Positions 8,219 through 16,547 of a stretch of DNA of 64,000 nucleotides are shown here, piece after piece. The notes under the pieces are model-generated. The model worked only from the letters and a program-made list of their open reading frames with translations. It had not been told where the DNA came from and ran no database searches. Location: the NCBI RefSeq assembly GCF_024519285.1, contig NZ_JAMZCY010000009.1, positions 1-64,000 of the forward strand. The letters are read 5' to 3'. Position numbers and translations under genes: made by a program. The first letter of the stretch is position 1, and every line of letters starts with the position of its first letter. This stretch comes from Cohnella sp. WQ 127256. GTDB taxonomy: Bacteria > Bacillota > Bacilli > Paenibacillales > Paenibacillaceae.

Positions 8219-9337
8219 CTAAAAGTCCATCTTATTAACTGCTTCATAAATACTAATGAACCCTGAGGTAGTTATTCTTAAATCGTTAACAAGATAATAT
8301 TCTTGAAAAAAGTTTTTCAAAATTGATTCTGGGATCTTCTCAATATTAGAATTTATATATTCATTTAGTTGTCTCGCCTTTAAGTTGTACAAATACTCTA
8401 AATCAAACGTCGATGATAATTTATTTCTAATGTCCTGCTCATAACTAAGCTCAGGTTTATATCTCTTTGCAAGATTTATACTACTTTCTGAATAAAGAAC
8501 ATCAATAATAACTGGAAATAAAAGATGATCGTTTCTATAAACCGATTCTAGTAATTCGTTTTTAACTTTTATGTTCAAATTAGACTCTATTATTGTCTCA
8601 GCTAATTTATCGTACTTTGATCTGTCATTAACTAATGACTCCACCGAATCTCTTGATCCTTCTACAACTAGACGATAAAGAATATTCAACCCTTTCTCAC
8701 TCAAATAATTATCGTTCGATAAGAGTTCATGTTCTATCATTTCCTCTTTAAATCCATTCGATATATTTCCCTTTACTAGATTAAAAACTCTATCAACTTC
8801 CATTTGAGTAGAACAGTTCTTCAAGTATTCCTTAATAAAACTTCTTAGGTAGCTCGATAAATCTGTGGGCAAGACGGTATCTGGATAATTGGAAATTAAA
8901 GGGATGAATGAAAGGTAGCCCCCATTTGTATAACCCAATTTATGCATTATCAAATTCACAACTGCTTCAATTGAATGGGTTCTCAAATCAACGAAACCTA
9001 ATGTCGGTAGAATTCCAGGAACAGCAGTATCATCAAGTCTAAGTGGCAATATGTACTCTGTGTTCTGTGAAAACTCTCTTGCTTGAGCAGATTTAAGCTC
9101 ATGTTGAGTCCATAGCTTCTTTACATAGTGACTAGAGATAAAAACTAAACAGAACTTTGCTCTTGAATAATATGTCTCAGAAAGATACTGATATAAATCT
9201 TTACCCCAAAGATCTGCTTTCTCATAATCATCATAGAATACTCTTACTTTTTTACTCCTAAGTTGAGCAGCCAATTCCTCAACTATCTCTCTATCTTCAC
9301 CTGCAAAAGAAAGAGCTACATCAATATCTCTGTTCAT
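8219..9337 (-). CDS. TIR-domain protein, probable NAD-cleaving effector (cassette 10)
   Basis: 372 residues. Residues 1-135 form a TIR domain: DVALSFAGEDR at the start, VRVFYDDYEKADLWGKDL, and FCLVFISSHYVKKLWTQHE, in which Glu80 sits where NADase TIR domains have their catalytic glutamate. Residues about 140-372 are helical with no recognised family and may be the sensing part. Bacterial TIR proteins act in anti-phage systems by cleaving NAD or making signal nucleotides; that role here is inferred. The start ATG follows GGAGAGAG. It is the only gene in its cassette, so any partner would be elsewhere. Confidence 0.88.
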   Translation of the reverse strand: MNRDIDVALSFAGEDREIVEELAAQLRSKKVRVFYDDYEKADLWGKDLYQYLSETYYSRAKFCLVFISSHYVKKLWTQHELKSAQAREFSQNTEYILPLRLDDTAVPGILPTLGFVDLRTHSIEAVVNLIMHKLGYTNGGYLSFIPLISNYPDTVLPTDLSSYLRSFIKEYLKNCSTQMEVDRVFNLVKGNISNGFKEEMIEHELLSNDNYLSEKGLNILYRLVVEGSRDSVESLVNDRSKYDKLAETIIESNLNIKVKNELLESVYRNDHLLFPVIIDVLYSESSINLAKRYKPELSYEQDIRNKLSSTFDLEYLYNLKARQLNEYINSNIEKIPESILKNFFQEYYLVNDLRITTSGFISIYEAVNKMDF

Positions 9338-9389
9338 CGATCTCTCTCCTCTGAATTATCATATCGGTCACTGCAATTGCATGTATTTC

Positions 9390-9537
9390 CCATAACGTTG
9401 TCGTATTCGCGACGTCCATTCCCCTTAGATAGGTCTTATCTTAGGGGAATGGATGTGTCTGCCTGAATTGTTCTTCATCGAAATCCCTCTGGCAGACCAA
9501 GGGCCGTAAGGCCCGCAGCGCGAATATTGTGTTAGGC
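9390..9537 (-). repeat. attC site S11
   Basis: Left core CCATAAC, right core GTTAGGC. Type B site (TCTGCCTG / GGCAGACC arm, GCGCGAATATTGTG right box). Confidence 0.9.
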
Positions 9538-9584
9538 GAAGTACTCGACCTCTTGATCTACTTTCAAATAATTATTTCATCCTT

Positions 9585-9965
9585 TTATTTACTTTCCTTA
9601 TTATAGTGTATTTCGATATTCTCATTTTTAATAATCATTTCATGTTTCTTAAGTCCAATTTCATAGAATTTATCGTCTATCATTATTGTATTTCCTGGTT
9701 TGAATACATATTTTGTGGTTTTGATTGTTTCACCAAATTGCCTTACCATACTATCATCTTGATTCAAGTCAACATAACTTCTGAAAATAATATTTGTTTC
9801 CGTAATTTCTAAGTAATTGAAGTGACTTAATTCTTCGTCAGTTCCTTCCCTTTGACTGGAAAAATCAGATGTCCATTTGCCGATCAATAGATCCTTGCTA
9901 TCTTTGGAGCAACCCGAAAGAATAACAACTACAAAAAGCAATAGCAAAAGTAATATTCTTGGCAT
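9585..9965 (-). CDS. Small lipoprotein (cassette 11)
   Basis: 126 residues. A hydrophobic signal sequence ends in a lipobox LSGC (Cys19), so the mature protein should be lipid-anchored outside the membrane. The remainder is beta-rich (GKWTSDF, YLEITETNIIFRSY, KYVFKPGNTIMID), like small lipocalin-type or META-like domains, but no family is assigned. The ATG follows GAAAGGAA. Confidence 0.78.
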   Translation of the reverse strand: MPRILLLLLLFVVVILSGCSKDSKDLLIGKWTSDFSSQREGTDEELSHFNYLEITETNIIFRSYVDLNQDDSMVRQFGETIKTTKYVFKPGNTIMIDDKFYEIGLKKHEMIIKNENIEIHYNKESK

Positions 9966-10006
9966 TTGAAATTCCTTTCGTGTTTTATATTATTTTCGAG
10001 TATTTC

Positions 10007-10154
10007 GCCTAACGTTCTTGTATTCGCGACGTCCATTCCCCTTAGATAGCTCCTATCTTAGGGGAATGGATGTATCTGCCTGATTTCTCCTCTTCGAAAA
10101 TGCCTCGGGCAGATCAAGGGCCGTATGGCCCGCAGCGCAAATATTGTGTTAGAC
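10007..10154 (-). repeat. attC site S12
   Basis: Left core GCCTAAC, right core GTTAGAC. Type B. Left flank matches the S11 right flank over 18 bases with one mismatch. Confidence 0.9.
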
Positions 10155-10213
10155 GAAGCCACCATGAATTGCCCTCAAAATAGTATTTAATTATTCAATC
10201 ATCGATTTAGACT

Positions 10214-10594
10214 CTATAATTTTCTCTTATCCTCACATATCATTAATACGTTTCCATCGGGATCTCTAAAAGTAAAAAAGGATATATCATCATGAACTTC
10301 AATCTCTGTTACTATCTCTATCCCTTTATTCTTTATGAACTTATAAGATTCGTTTAGATTTTTTGTCTCAAAGAAAAAATGAGTTTTATTATTATTATTT
10401 TTGTGATCATTCATATTACTGTCTATTAATAAATCTAAGCCACCTTCCATAGGAAGAACATATATAGTCCCCTCATGACTTGCGGATTGAACAGGTAATC
10501 CAAGCAATTCACTGTACCACTGAATAGCATGTTGCATATTACTTACGTGTAAAAAAACGGCACCGATTCGATTTGATATGGGACTAGTAATCAT
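10214..10594 (-). CDS. VOC superfamily (glyoxalase-like) protein (cassette 12)
   Basis: 126 residues. VOC pattern: GAVFLHVSNMQHAIQWYSEL, LLGLPVQ, then HFFFETKNLNESYKFIKNKG and the C-terminal FFTFRDPDGNVLMICED. Such proteins bind a metal and act as glyoxalases, dioxygenases or drug-binding proteins; the substrate is unknown. It is only distantly similar to the other VOC protein of the array (cassette 6). The ATG follows AAGGAG. A longer reading frame through the upstream attC site has no support. Confidence 0.87.
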   Translation of the reverse strand: MITSPISNRIGAVFLHVSNMQHAIQWYSELLGLPVQSASHEGTIYVLPMEGGLDLLIDSNMNDHKNNNNKTHFFFETKNLNESYKFIKNKGIEIVTEIEVHDDISFFTFRDPDGNVLMICEDKRKL

Positions 10595-10639
10595 ATTATC
10601 TCTCCTTATGATTTTAATAGTATTGCTTCTGGTGGTTTC

Positions 10640-10834
10640 GTCTAACGTTCGTGTATTCACGACGTCACGACGTCCAACTCCCTTAAGCCCAAAGGGCGGC
10701 CGCGATGCGGTTAGGGAGTTGGATGTGTCCGGCTGATCCCGCTTCCCTGTATCTGAGTTTACTCCAATCGAAGCCTCTTCAACTTCTGCCGGACCGAGGG
10801 CCAAATGGCCCGATGCGTGAATATGGTGTTATCT
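10640..10834 (-). repeat. attC site S13, with an internal 8 bp duplication
   Basis: Left core GTCTAAC, right core GTTATCT. Long type A. The box ACGACGTC is duplicated in tandem just inside the left end, unlike all other sites. Confidence 0.9.
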
Positions 10835-10858
10835 GAAGGTGAAAACGTCCTGAACTAC

Positions 10859-11401
10859 TTACAAATACGCCTTTAATTTCTCTTGATAAATTCTTTCATT
10901 GTCTTCATCAAAACATACGAATTGTACTCGTTTAATTCCTGAATTAGTCTTCACAAAATCCAATACTGACTTCAATGCTATTTCTGCTGCTTGATCTTTA
11001 GGATATCGATAAATACCTGTACTAATATTAGGAAATGATATGCTTCTGATTTCATATAACATTGCAAGACTTAATGTGTTTATATAACAATTCCTGAGCT
11101 TTTCAGGTTCGTTGTTCTCACCATTATTCCAGACAGGACCTGCCGTGTGTATGACAAACTTTGCTTTAAGTTTACCTCCGGTTGTGATTACAGCTTCTCC
11201 AACTGGACAGTTGCCCTGTTTGTTACGAATTCTAATGCATTCATCGAGTATTTCTTTGCCGCCCGCACGATGAATCGCTCCGTCAACTCCACCACCGCCA
11301 AGCAAACTAGTATTTGCTGCATTGACTATGCATTCTAGTTGAGATTGAGTGATATCTCCTTTAAGAACTTCAATAATTGTTGAGTTTATACGAGCCTCCA
11401 T
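10859..11401 (-). CDS. Macro-domain protein (ADP-ribose hydrolase type) (cassette 13)
   Basis: 180 residues, a stand-alone macro domain. Signature parts are visible: [25 protein letters not shown] (ADP-ribose binding, about residues 26-45), GEAVITTGG and [12 protein letters not shown]. It is close to the MacroD/YmdB type that removes ADP-ribose or hydrolyses O-acetyl-ADP-ribose. Being in the same array as a TIR protein makes a link to NAD-derived products possible, but only by inference. The ATG at 11401 is preceded by GAAGGAAAGGAAG. Confidence 0.92.
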   Translation of the reverse strand: MEARINSTIIEVLKGDITQSQLECIVNAANTSLLGGGGVDGAIHRAGGKEILDECIRIRNKQGNCPVGEAVITTGGKLKAKFVIHTAGPVWNNGENNEPEKLRNCYINTLSLAMLYEIRSISFPNISTGIYRYPKDQAAEIALKSVLDFVKTNSGIKRVQFVCFDEDNERIYQEKLKAYL

Positions 11402-11437
11402 GAGTCAGCTTCCTTTCCTTCGCCCTTTTTCACTTTC

Positions 11438-11584
11438 AGATAACGTTTTTGTATTCACGACGTCGATCCTCCTTAGATAGCTCTTATCTTAGGGGGATCG
11501 ATGTGTCCGGCAGTTATTACTTCCGTGAGATCCATCTGCCGGACCGAGGGACTCATGGCCCGCAGACTGAATAATGTGTTATAG
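11438..11584 (-). repeat. attC site S14
   Basis: Left core AGATAAC, right core GTTATAG. Type A with a weaker right box (ACTGAATAATGTG), so it is a diverged site. Confidence 0.82.
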
Positions 11585-11683
11585 GATGTCGGGGACTACC
11601 TGAGTAATCTTCCTAATATGTTTTAAAATATAAACCCCATGGAGTGTCCAGGGGGCTCATTAATTTAATATTAAAGGATAAAT

Positions 11684-11974
11684 TTAACTGTATTGAGTTA
11701 ATAGAACATCTTTCTTTTTATTAAAATCTTCTTCTGTAATAATATTTTTTTCTTTCAATTCATTTAGCTTCAATAGTTGATCATGAACATTAGCGATTGG
11801 TTTCGTATTACCCAAAGATTTAACTAAAGCTACTATAGAAAAAGGAAGAGCGTAAAACAACCCCAACATTCCCCATCCAGCTGCTGATTCTGCATTATCA
11901 CTCGCTGCTAATCCTAAAATAAATATAAGACATAATGAAAACCAGACAATTCCAATAATCGACATCACTTTCAT
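11684..11974 (-). CDS. Small membrane protein with C-terminal SHOCT-like motif (cassette 14)
   Basis: 96 residues: two membrane segments (about 4-22 and 33-52), then a short cytoplasmic tail DQLLKLNELKEKNIITEEDF that fits the SHOCT motif, a short oligomerisation element. Function unknown. GGAGGG lies 9 nt before the ATG at 11974; a GTG directly before it is also possible. Confidence 0.78.
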   Translation of the reverse strand: MKVMSIIGIVWFSLCLIFILGLAASDNAESAAGWGMLGLFYALPFSIVALVKSLGNTKPIANVHDQLLKLNELKEKNIITEEDFNKKKDVLLTQYS

Positions 11975-12086
11975 CACAGTTAACCCTCCGAGTGGATAAT
12001 ATAGGAAATTATATCCACTCCACGCTATCACATCAAGAAAAAAATGTAAACATTGTTACTCATTTAAACGTCATTTCCCCGATTTC

Positions 12087-12248
12087 CGATAACGTTCTGG
12101 TATTCACGAACCCTCACTGGCTTAAGGGGCGTAAGCCCCGGGTCCGACGGACTTAGCCAGTGCAGGGTTGTCTGCTGATTCCGCTTCTTCGAATTTCCTC
12201 TTGCAGACCAAGGGTCGTCAGGCCCGCCGCGTGAATACGGTGTTATCG
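12087..12248 (-). repeat. attC site S15
   Basis: Left core CGATAAC, right core GTTATCG. Divergent: the left inner box reads ATTCACGAACCC and lacks ACGTC; the middle arm is TCTGCTG / GCAGACC. Confidence 0.85.
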
Positions 12249-12279
12249 GATGTCGTTTCTTCTGTGGAATCTACCCTCA

Positions 12280-12948
12280 TTATTTCATTTTTGGTTTCCC
12301 TAACTTTTCAAGTTTTTTGTTTAATTCTTCTTTTCTCTTTTCTAACTTTTTGGGATATATAAAATAGAAATCAAATAATAGCTCTAATACTTCAAGTAAC
12401 CATTCAGCTTCCCCGGGTTCAACTTCAATAACCTCTCCCGTATTGGTGTCTTTCAAGGGATGTGCCGCAAAATTACCAATATTACGAATTGCATCTACCG
12501 CATCAAGAATATACGATGGTGCCTGCTGGGTACTTATAAATACTTCTATCTCTTTGACAAGACTTGCTTTTTTTATACTTAGGTGACTATGAAAAAAACG
12601 TTGGAGACATCTTCTACTTAAAGCGGCACTTGCCTTTGGACTAATAAGTAATACTAATACTGCTTCAGAGAAATCACTGGTGTATTCATGAGGTACATCA
12701 TCTAAAATGAACGATCTACTTTTGTTAAATGGATACAACAATCGTTCATTTTCTTCATTAACTATGTAGCCATCCCCGTTCGCCCCTCTCTTAAAATCAC
12801 CTTCATAATATCTAATTATTAACTCATTACAAGAAGGACAAAACCCACCTTCAACACACACACCTTTTTCATACTCACTATCAATCTCAATATTCATTTC
12901 TTTGATATTTTCAAAGTGTATGCTTTTTGAACAATATGGACAAATCAT
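12280..12948 (-). CDS. DUF4145-like protein with N-terminal zinc ribbon (cassette 15)
   Basis: 222 residues. N-terminal Cys pairs (CPYC at 3-6, CPSC at about 38-41) form a probable zinc ribbon. The rest matches the DUF4145 pattern: PKASAALSRRCLQRFFH and IRNIGNFAAHP, the latter resembling the HEPN RxH region. DUF4145 domains are found next to or inside restriction and defence proteins; the actual role is unknown. The ATG at 12948 follows AGAGGTGA. The C-terminus is Lys/Glu-rich and helical. Confidence 0.8.
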   Translation of the reverse strand: MICPYCSKSIHFENIKEMNIEIDSEYEKGVCVEGGFCPSCNELIIRYYEGDFKRGANGDGYIVNEENERLLYPFNKSRSFILDDVPHEYTSDFSEAVLVLLISPKASAALSRRCLQRFFHSHLSIKKASLVKEIEVFISTQQAPSYILDAVDAIRNIGNFAAHPLKDTNTGEVIEVEPGEAEWLLEVLELLFDFYFIYPKKLEKRKEELNKKLEKLGKPKMK

Positions 12949-12980
12949 GTTTTCACCTCTTTTTGGTTTTAAACGATTTC

Positions 12981-13147
12981 CGATAACGTTCTTGTATTCG
13001 CGACATCCCACCGGCTTAAAGACCGAAGGTCCGGCTGCGCTTGCGCAGTTAGTCGGTGCGGGTGTGTTCGCCTGAATCCTCCCACGGCACTTATACTTCG
13101 GGCGAACCGAGGGCTGAATGGCCCGAAGCGTGAATATGTTGTTATGT
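12981..13147 (-). repeat. attC site S16
   Basis: Left core CGATAAC, right core GTTATGT. Variant with middle arm GTTCGCC / GGGCGAAC and CGACATCC in place of CGACGTCC. Confidence 0.85.
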
Positions 13148-13173
13148 GAAGTACACGCCTCCCTGAAATACAA

Positions 13174-13740
13174 TCACCAAGGTTCTTTAATCCATGTTTC
13201 TTTCCGAGCTATTAATAATTCATTCTCCTGAAGATTCGAGAAAAATATTGACTCGTCGATAACTTGATAATAATTCTTATTTTCTTTATTTATTATCGCA
13301 GCATCAAACATCCATAAATTATCCAAGTCGTTCTGTATTAATGCTTCCCAAGGACGGCCATCCGTTGCATCATTAGTAAAATACACACCCGATTGATTAG
13401 GGAAATGTGAGAATGCATTCATTAACTTCCAAATCACTGATCTATGTTCTTCTCTTAATACGTAATCAAAATAATATTGTACAATCTCCTCTGTCCAAAG
13501 AAGAAGGCTAACTTCAAGCCAAGGTTGCTGCAATTCTTTGATACTTTTTGAAGTCCAACCCATAACAAAAGGACGAATGTGTAAACGTTGTCCAGCGATC
13601 ATAAGTTCTTTTGTTTCTTCTCCTCCACTCACATACATAGAGCCATCCTCATCTATCTCCCACTCTAGTCCACTAAAAACAGAAATTATTTCAGCGTCTT
13701 TAATCCCGCAGTCATTTAATGCGTTTATAAAGTCATGCAT
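13174..13740 (-). CDS. Hypothetical protein (cassette 16)
   Basis: 188 residues, acidic, mixed alpha/beta with many Trp (SLLLWTEE, NLWMFDAAI). No signal peptide, membrane segment or known catalytic motif. I do not recognise the family. The ATG at 13740 has only a weak upstream box (TAAGAGATC). The gene is alone in its cassette; cytoplasmic location is likely. Confidence 0.65.
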   Translation of the reverse strand: MHDFINALNDCGIKDAEIISVFSGLEWEIDEDGSMYVSGGEETKELMIAGQRLHIRPFVMGWTSKSIKELQQPWLEVSLLLWTEEIVQYYFDYVLREEHRSVIWKLMNAFSHFPNQSGVYFTNDATDGRPWEALIQNDLDNLWMFDAAIINKENKNYYQVIDESIFFSNLQENELLIARKETWIKEPW

Positions 13741-13835
13741 GATCTCTTATATATTGCTTTGATCGCACTTTATATAGGTTTGGATTTGAGAATATTCTGG
13801 CATCTTATCCCTCATTTCATCATTGCGTGTATTTC

Positions 13836-14050
13836 ACCTAACGTTCTTGTATTCACGACGTCTTCAAGGCTTAAGATGTAGATCTGGATAAGCGAAGCAA
13901 TTCATCGAATCGGCTGGGCAAAGCGCAGTTAGTCTTGAGATGTGTCCGTCTGAATATACTTCACTGCTACTGAAATGCCTCTTCGATTCCACATCGGACT
14001 GCGGCTGGTCCGAGGGGCGAATGCCCCGAAGCGTGAATATGGTGTTATAT
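13836..14050 (-). repeat. attC site S17, longest of the array
   Basis: Left core ACCTAAC, right core GTTATAT, 215 bp. The first arm is enlarged and partly unique (TTCAAGGCTTA at the left, AGTCTTGAG at the right). Confidence 0.85.
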
Positions 14051-14059
14051 GACGTACCA

Positions 14060-14530
14060 CTACTCACTTTCGATAATTGCAAGTTCTATTGATGTTCTGA
14101 TTGCCTCTATTAAATCCTCTTCATTACATTCGATACTTTTTTCTTCTATATGTTTGAAACCTTCTCCCTTCTTCTTTTTAGTAGGTGTTATAGTGAATCC
14201 TTTTTTGTCTTCCCATTTAACTGAAATTAATCTAAACCCTTTTACAGCCATGGAATACGTTTTATATCCAGTTGCTTTACAGATTGGACTTATTTGTGAC
14301 TTATCCTTGAAGTTAATAGCTTCTAACACATTACACTTACTCAAGGTATCCAATACAGCATTTAATAAATCGTTATTGTTATCTTCTATCGCAACTTCAT
14401 TGAAGTAATCGGTTTCAACTATCCAATTCTCTTTGTTGAACGAACTGGGAATCAGAAATAAATGGCCATCATATCTAATATAGATCGATAAGAATTTAGG
14501 GTTAATCGACTTTCTAAATAGAGACTTCAT
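14060..14530 (-). CDS. CdiI/DUF1436-like immunity protein (cassette 17)
   Basis: 156 residues. The N-terminus MKSLFRKSINPKFLSIYIR followed by HLFLIPSSF and ICKATGYKTY resembles the DUF1436 (CdiI) family of contact-dependent inhibition immunity proteins, which bind and neutralise a toxin in the cytoplasm. Assignment is from pattern memory, not a search. No toxin gene is beside it, so it would be an orphan immunity gene. The ATG at 14530 follows GAGGGTGA; an in-frame ATG within the upstream attC site at 14584 would add 18 residues. Confidence 0.65.
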   Translation of the reverse strand: MKSLFRKSINPKFLSIYIRYDGHLFLIPSSFNKENWIVETDYFNEVAIEDNNNDLLNAVLDTLSKCNVLEAINFKDKSQISPICKATGYKTYSMAVKGFRLISVKWEDKKGFTITPTKKKKGEGFKHIEEKSIECNEEDLIEAIRTSIELAIIESE

Positions 14531-14554
14531 GAAATCACCCTCAAGTGGTATGTC

Positions 14555-14702
14555 GTATAACGTACTGGTATTCACGACGTCCATTCCCCTTAGATAGCTC
14601 TTATCTTAGGGGAATGGATGTATCTGACTGACTCAGCTACCTCGAAAATACTTCTGGCAGATCCAGGGCCCTATGGCCCGCAGCGCGAATATTGTGTTAG
14701 GC
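14555..14702 (-). repeat. attC site S18
   Basis: Left core GTATAAC, right core GTTAGGC. Type B with TCTGACTG / GGCAGATCC arm. Confidence 0.88.
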
Positions 14703-14733
14703 GAAGGACTCTCCCACGCTTTTTTCTATTTTT

Positions 14734-15348
14734 TTAATTCCATCTTTTTCTATATAAAGAAGCGTAGTGATATCTTATTTGTCCTTTATTTATTATTGTT
14801 AAATCGGCCTTGTAATATTTCTCTGCTATTTCAATCATTTTTTGTTTCCACAATTGTGGATTTCCTACTCTACAAGCAACTAACGGCGCAAAATGAAGTA
14901 ATTTTTCTTTTGCCATTCTTGTTTTTACATATTTGTCGATCTCAATTAATTTATCATCCTCAATTATTCTTACAAATTCCTCTGGCTGTCTATCTTTCTT
15001 AAATTTATCGCATGCATCACATGAAGAAACAATATTTGCAGGGATATGTAGTTTCGGAATAAAGTGCTCAAATATCACTTTATTTTGTGGTAATTCAATT
15101 AAACTACACAAACAATAATAACAACTGAAAACCTGTGGATTTAATTTACTTCGAATCTTTACATCCGTTAAATTTGCAGCTATCCAAAGATTGTATTTGG
15201 GATCTTTAATTCCATTTCGCTTCGAATTACTCATTGCTTTCTTATATTGATAATCAAACTCCTCTTTATTATCAATATATGATCTAAGAATATATTCATA
15301 AATATACACAGGGAAAAATTGTCGTGTGTCCTCGTTGATTAATTCCAT
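14734..15348 (-). CDS. HNH-endonuclease-like protein (cassette 18)
   Basis: 204 residues. The centre contains two Cys pairs around a His motif: CYYC, then FEHFIPKLH, then SSCDACDKFKKDR. This is the zinc-stabilised HNH layout with Asn/Asp positions altered, so nuclease activity is plausible but not assured. Flanking helices are unrecognised. HNH proteins in cassettes are commonly linked to DNA restriction. The start ATG follows GAGGTAAACCCA. Confidence 0.72.
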   Translation of the reverse strand: MELINEDTRQFFPVYIYEYILRSYIDNKEEFDYQYKKAMSNSKRNGIKDPKYNLWIAANLTDVKIRSKLNPQVFSCYYCLCSLIELPQNKVIFEHFIPKLHIPANIVSSCDACDKFKKDRQPEEFVRIIEDDKLIEIDKYVKTRMAKEKLLHFAPLVACRVGNPQLWKQKMIEIAEKYYKADLTIINKGQIRYHYASLYRKRWN

Positions 15349-15377
15349 TGGGTTTACCTCACCGAATTTTGTCTTTC

Positions 15378-15538
15378 GCCTAACGATTTGTATTGACGAC
15401 GTCCTGGCCCCCTAGAGCCGCTGCTTATAGTTGTGAGGCTTGCCGAACACCTAATGCAGTGACGTCCCGACGGGCTTAGGGGGCTAGATGTGGTCACTCG
15501 CTTCTCAGAGTGACCCCGAGCGTCAATATGTGTTAGCC
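15378..15538 (-). repeat. attC site S19, most divergent complete site (type C)
   Basis: Left core GCCTAAC, right core GTTAGCC. The boxes are TATTGACGACG / GAGCGTCAATA and the arms GTGGTCACTC / AGAGTGACC and GCCCCCTAG / TTAGGGGGC. Same organisation, different sequence. Confidence 0.82.
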
Positions 15539-16300
15539 GAAGGAAGTTCTGGAAGCAGCCATTGTATTTAAGGCGTTTTCAATATAGCTATATACTTCAA
15601 CTGCAATTCCCAGAAACTCTTCAACAAGTACATGACTATCCAAGTAACAAGCATACAGATAATCAACTAAAGCGGAGTCAATCTCGCAATAGTCTAATAT
15701 GGCATTCTTCATCTTAATAATGTCATCTTGCCATACACCTGTATCTTCTAAAACCAAAGAGTATAATGCACGAATTAATCTCTTAGAATAACCTTTAATA
15801 TATCTAGTTTTCATTGTGTTATCACTAGCATTAGAAAGTAAACTATGTATACGATCTACTTCCTCCTTGGTCTCTGTATTTAAGTCTAAAATGAACTCTG
15901 GAGAAGTAATTATCGGTGGCACTTTTTCACCAACGTCATGACCATATATGCAAACACAAATTATCTTAATCCAAAAACCCCACTCATTCGGTTTACTTAA
16001 TACATCGTCAATAGAGCAAATTATCGTATCAATCTTAGTTAATAATGGATATTCTTCCAAAATCTTTTCTTTAATATTTGACAATCTTTCGTAATCAATA
16101 TCTTTGGGATTTACACATACAATAGTAAAGTCTGCATCTGACTTAAAAGGTTTAGCAGTTCCTTTTGGAATCGAGCCACACATATAAATGCTATGAATCT
16201 TACCTTTAAATTCGGAAAGTATATTATCTATATACTTATCAACAAAATCCTTATATTCACTTTGTATTACAATTCTTTTTATAACTTTTTCTAATATCAT
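15533..16300 (-). CDS. Nucleotidyltransferase-fold protein (cassette 19)
   Basis: 255 residues. GSIPKGTAKPFKSDADF (about residues 42-58) is the GSxxxG...DxD signature of the pol-beta nucleotidyltransferase fold, followed by a helical C-terminal part like aminoglycoside adenylyltransferases or MNT-type antitoxins. It could modify a small molecule, tRNA or a toxin; the sequence does not decide. GGGAGGAG precedes the ATG at 16300. As in cassette 9, the stop TAA is part of the attC core (GGCTAAC). Confidence 0.83.
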   Translation of the reverse strand: MILEKVIKRIVIQSEYKDFVDKYIDNILSEFKGKIHSIYMCGSIPKGTAKPFKSDADFTIVCVNPKDIDYERLSNIKEKILEEYPLLTKIDTIICSIDDVLSKPNEWGFWIKIICVCIYGHDVGEKVPPIITSPEFILDLNTETKEEVDRIHSLLSNASDNTMKTRYIKGYSKRLIRALYSLVLEDTGVWQDDIIKMKNAILDYCEIDSALVDYLYACYLDSHVLVEEFLGIAVEVYSYIENALNTMAASRTSFG

Positions 16301-16334
16301 ATAGACTCCTCCCAAACATGTAAGAACTTCTTTC

Positions 16335-16527
16335 GCCTAACGTTCTTGTATTCACGACGTCCCACCACCCTAAAGGAACAAAGTGACTGGCCGCAATGCG
16401 GTTGGGTGGTGCGGATGTGTCCGGCTGATTCCGCTTCCCAGCTTCTGAAAATTCAACTTCGAATCCACTTCTAACTTCGGTCCGGACCGAGGGGCGAATG
16501 CCCCGATGCGTGAATATGGTGTTATCG
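16335..16527 (-). repeat. attC site S20
   Basis: Left core GCCTAAC, right core GTTATCG. Long type A with CCACCACCCTA arm. Confidence 0.88.
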
Positions 16528-16547
16528 GATGTTCCCCTCTTCTCGAA

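Noticed and set aside
8027-8266. Plus-strand ORFs crossing attC sites (for example 8027-8266, 6698-6886, 12168-12362)
   Set aside because: They lie over conserved recombination sites and antisense to cassette genes, and have no ribosome site or recognisable protein.
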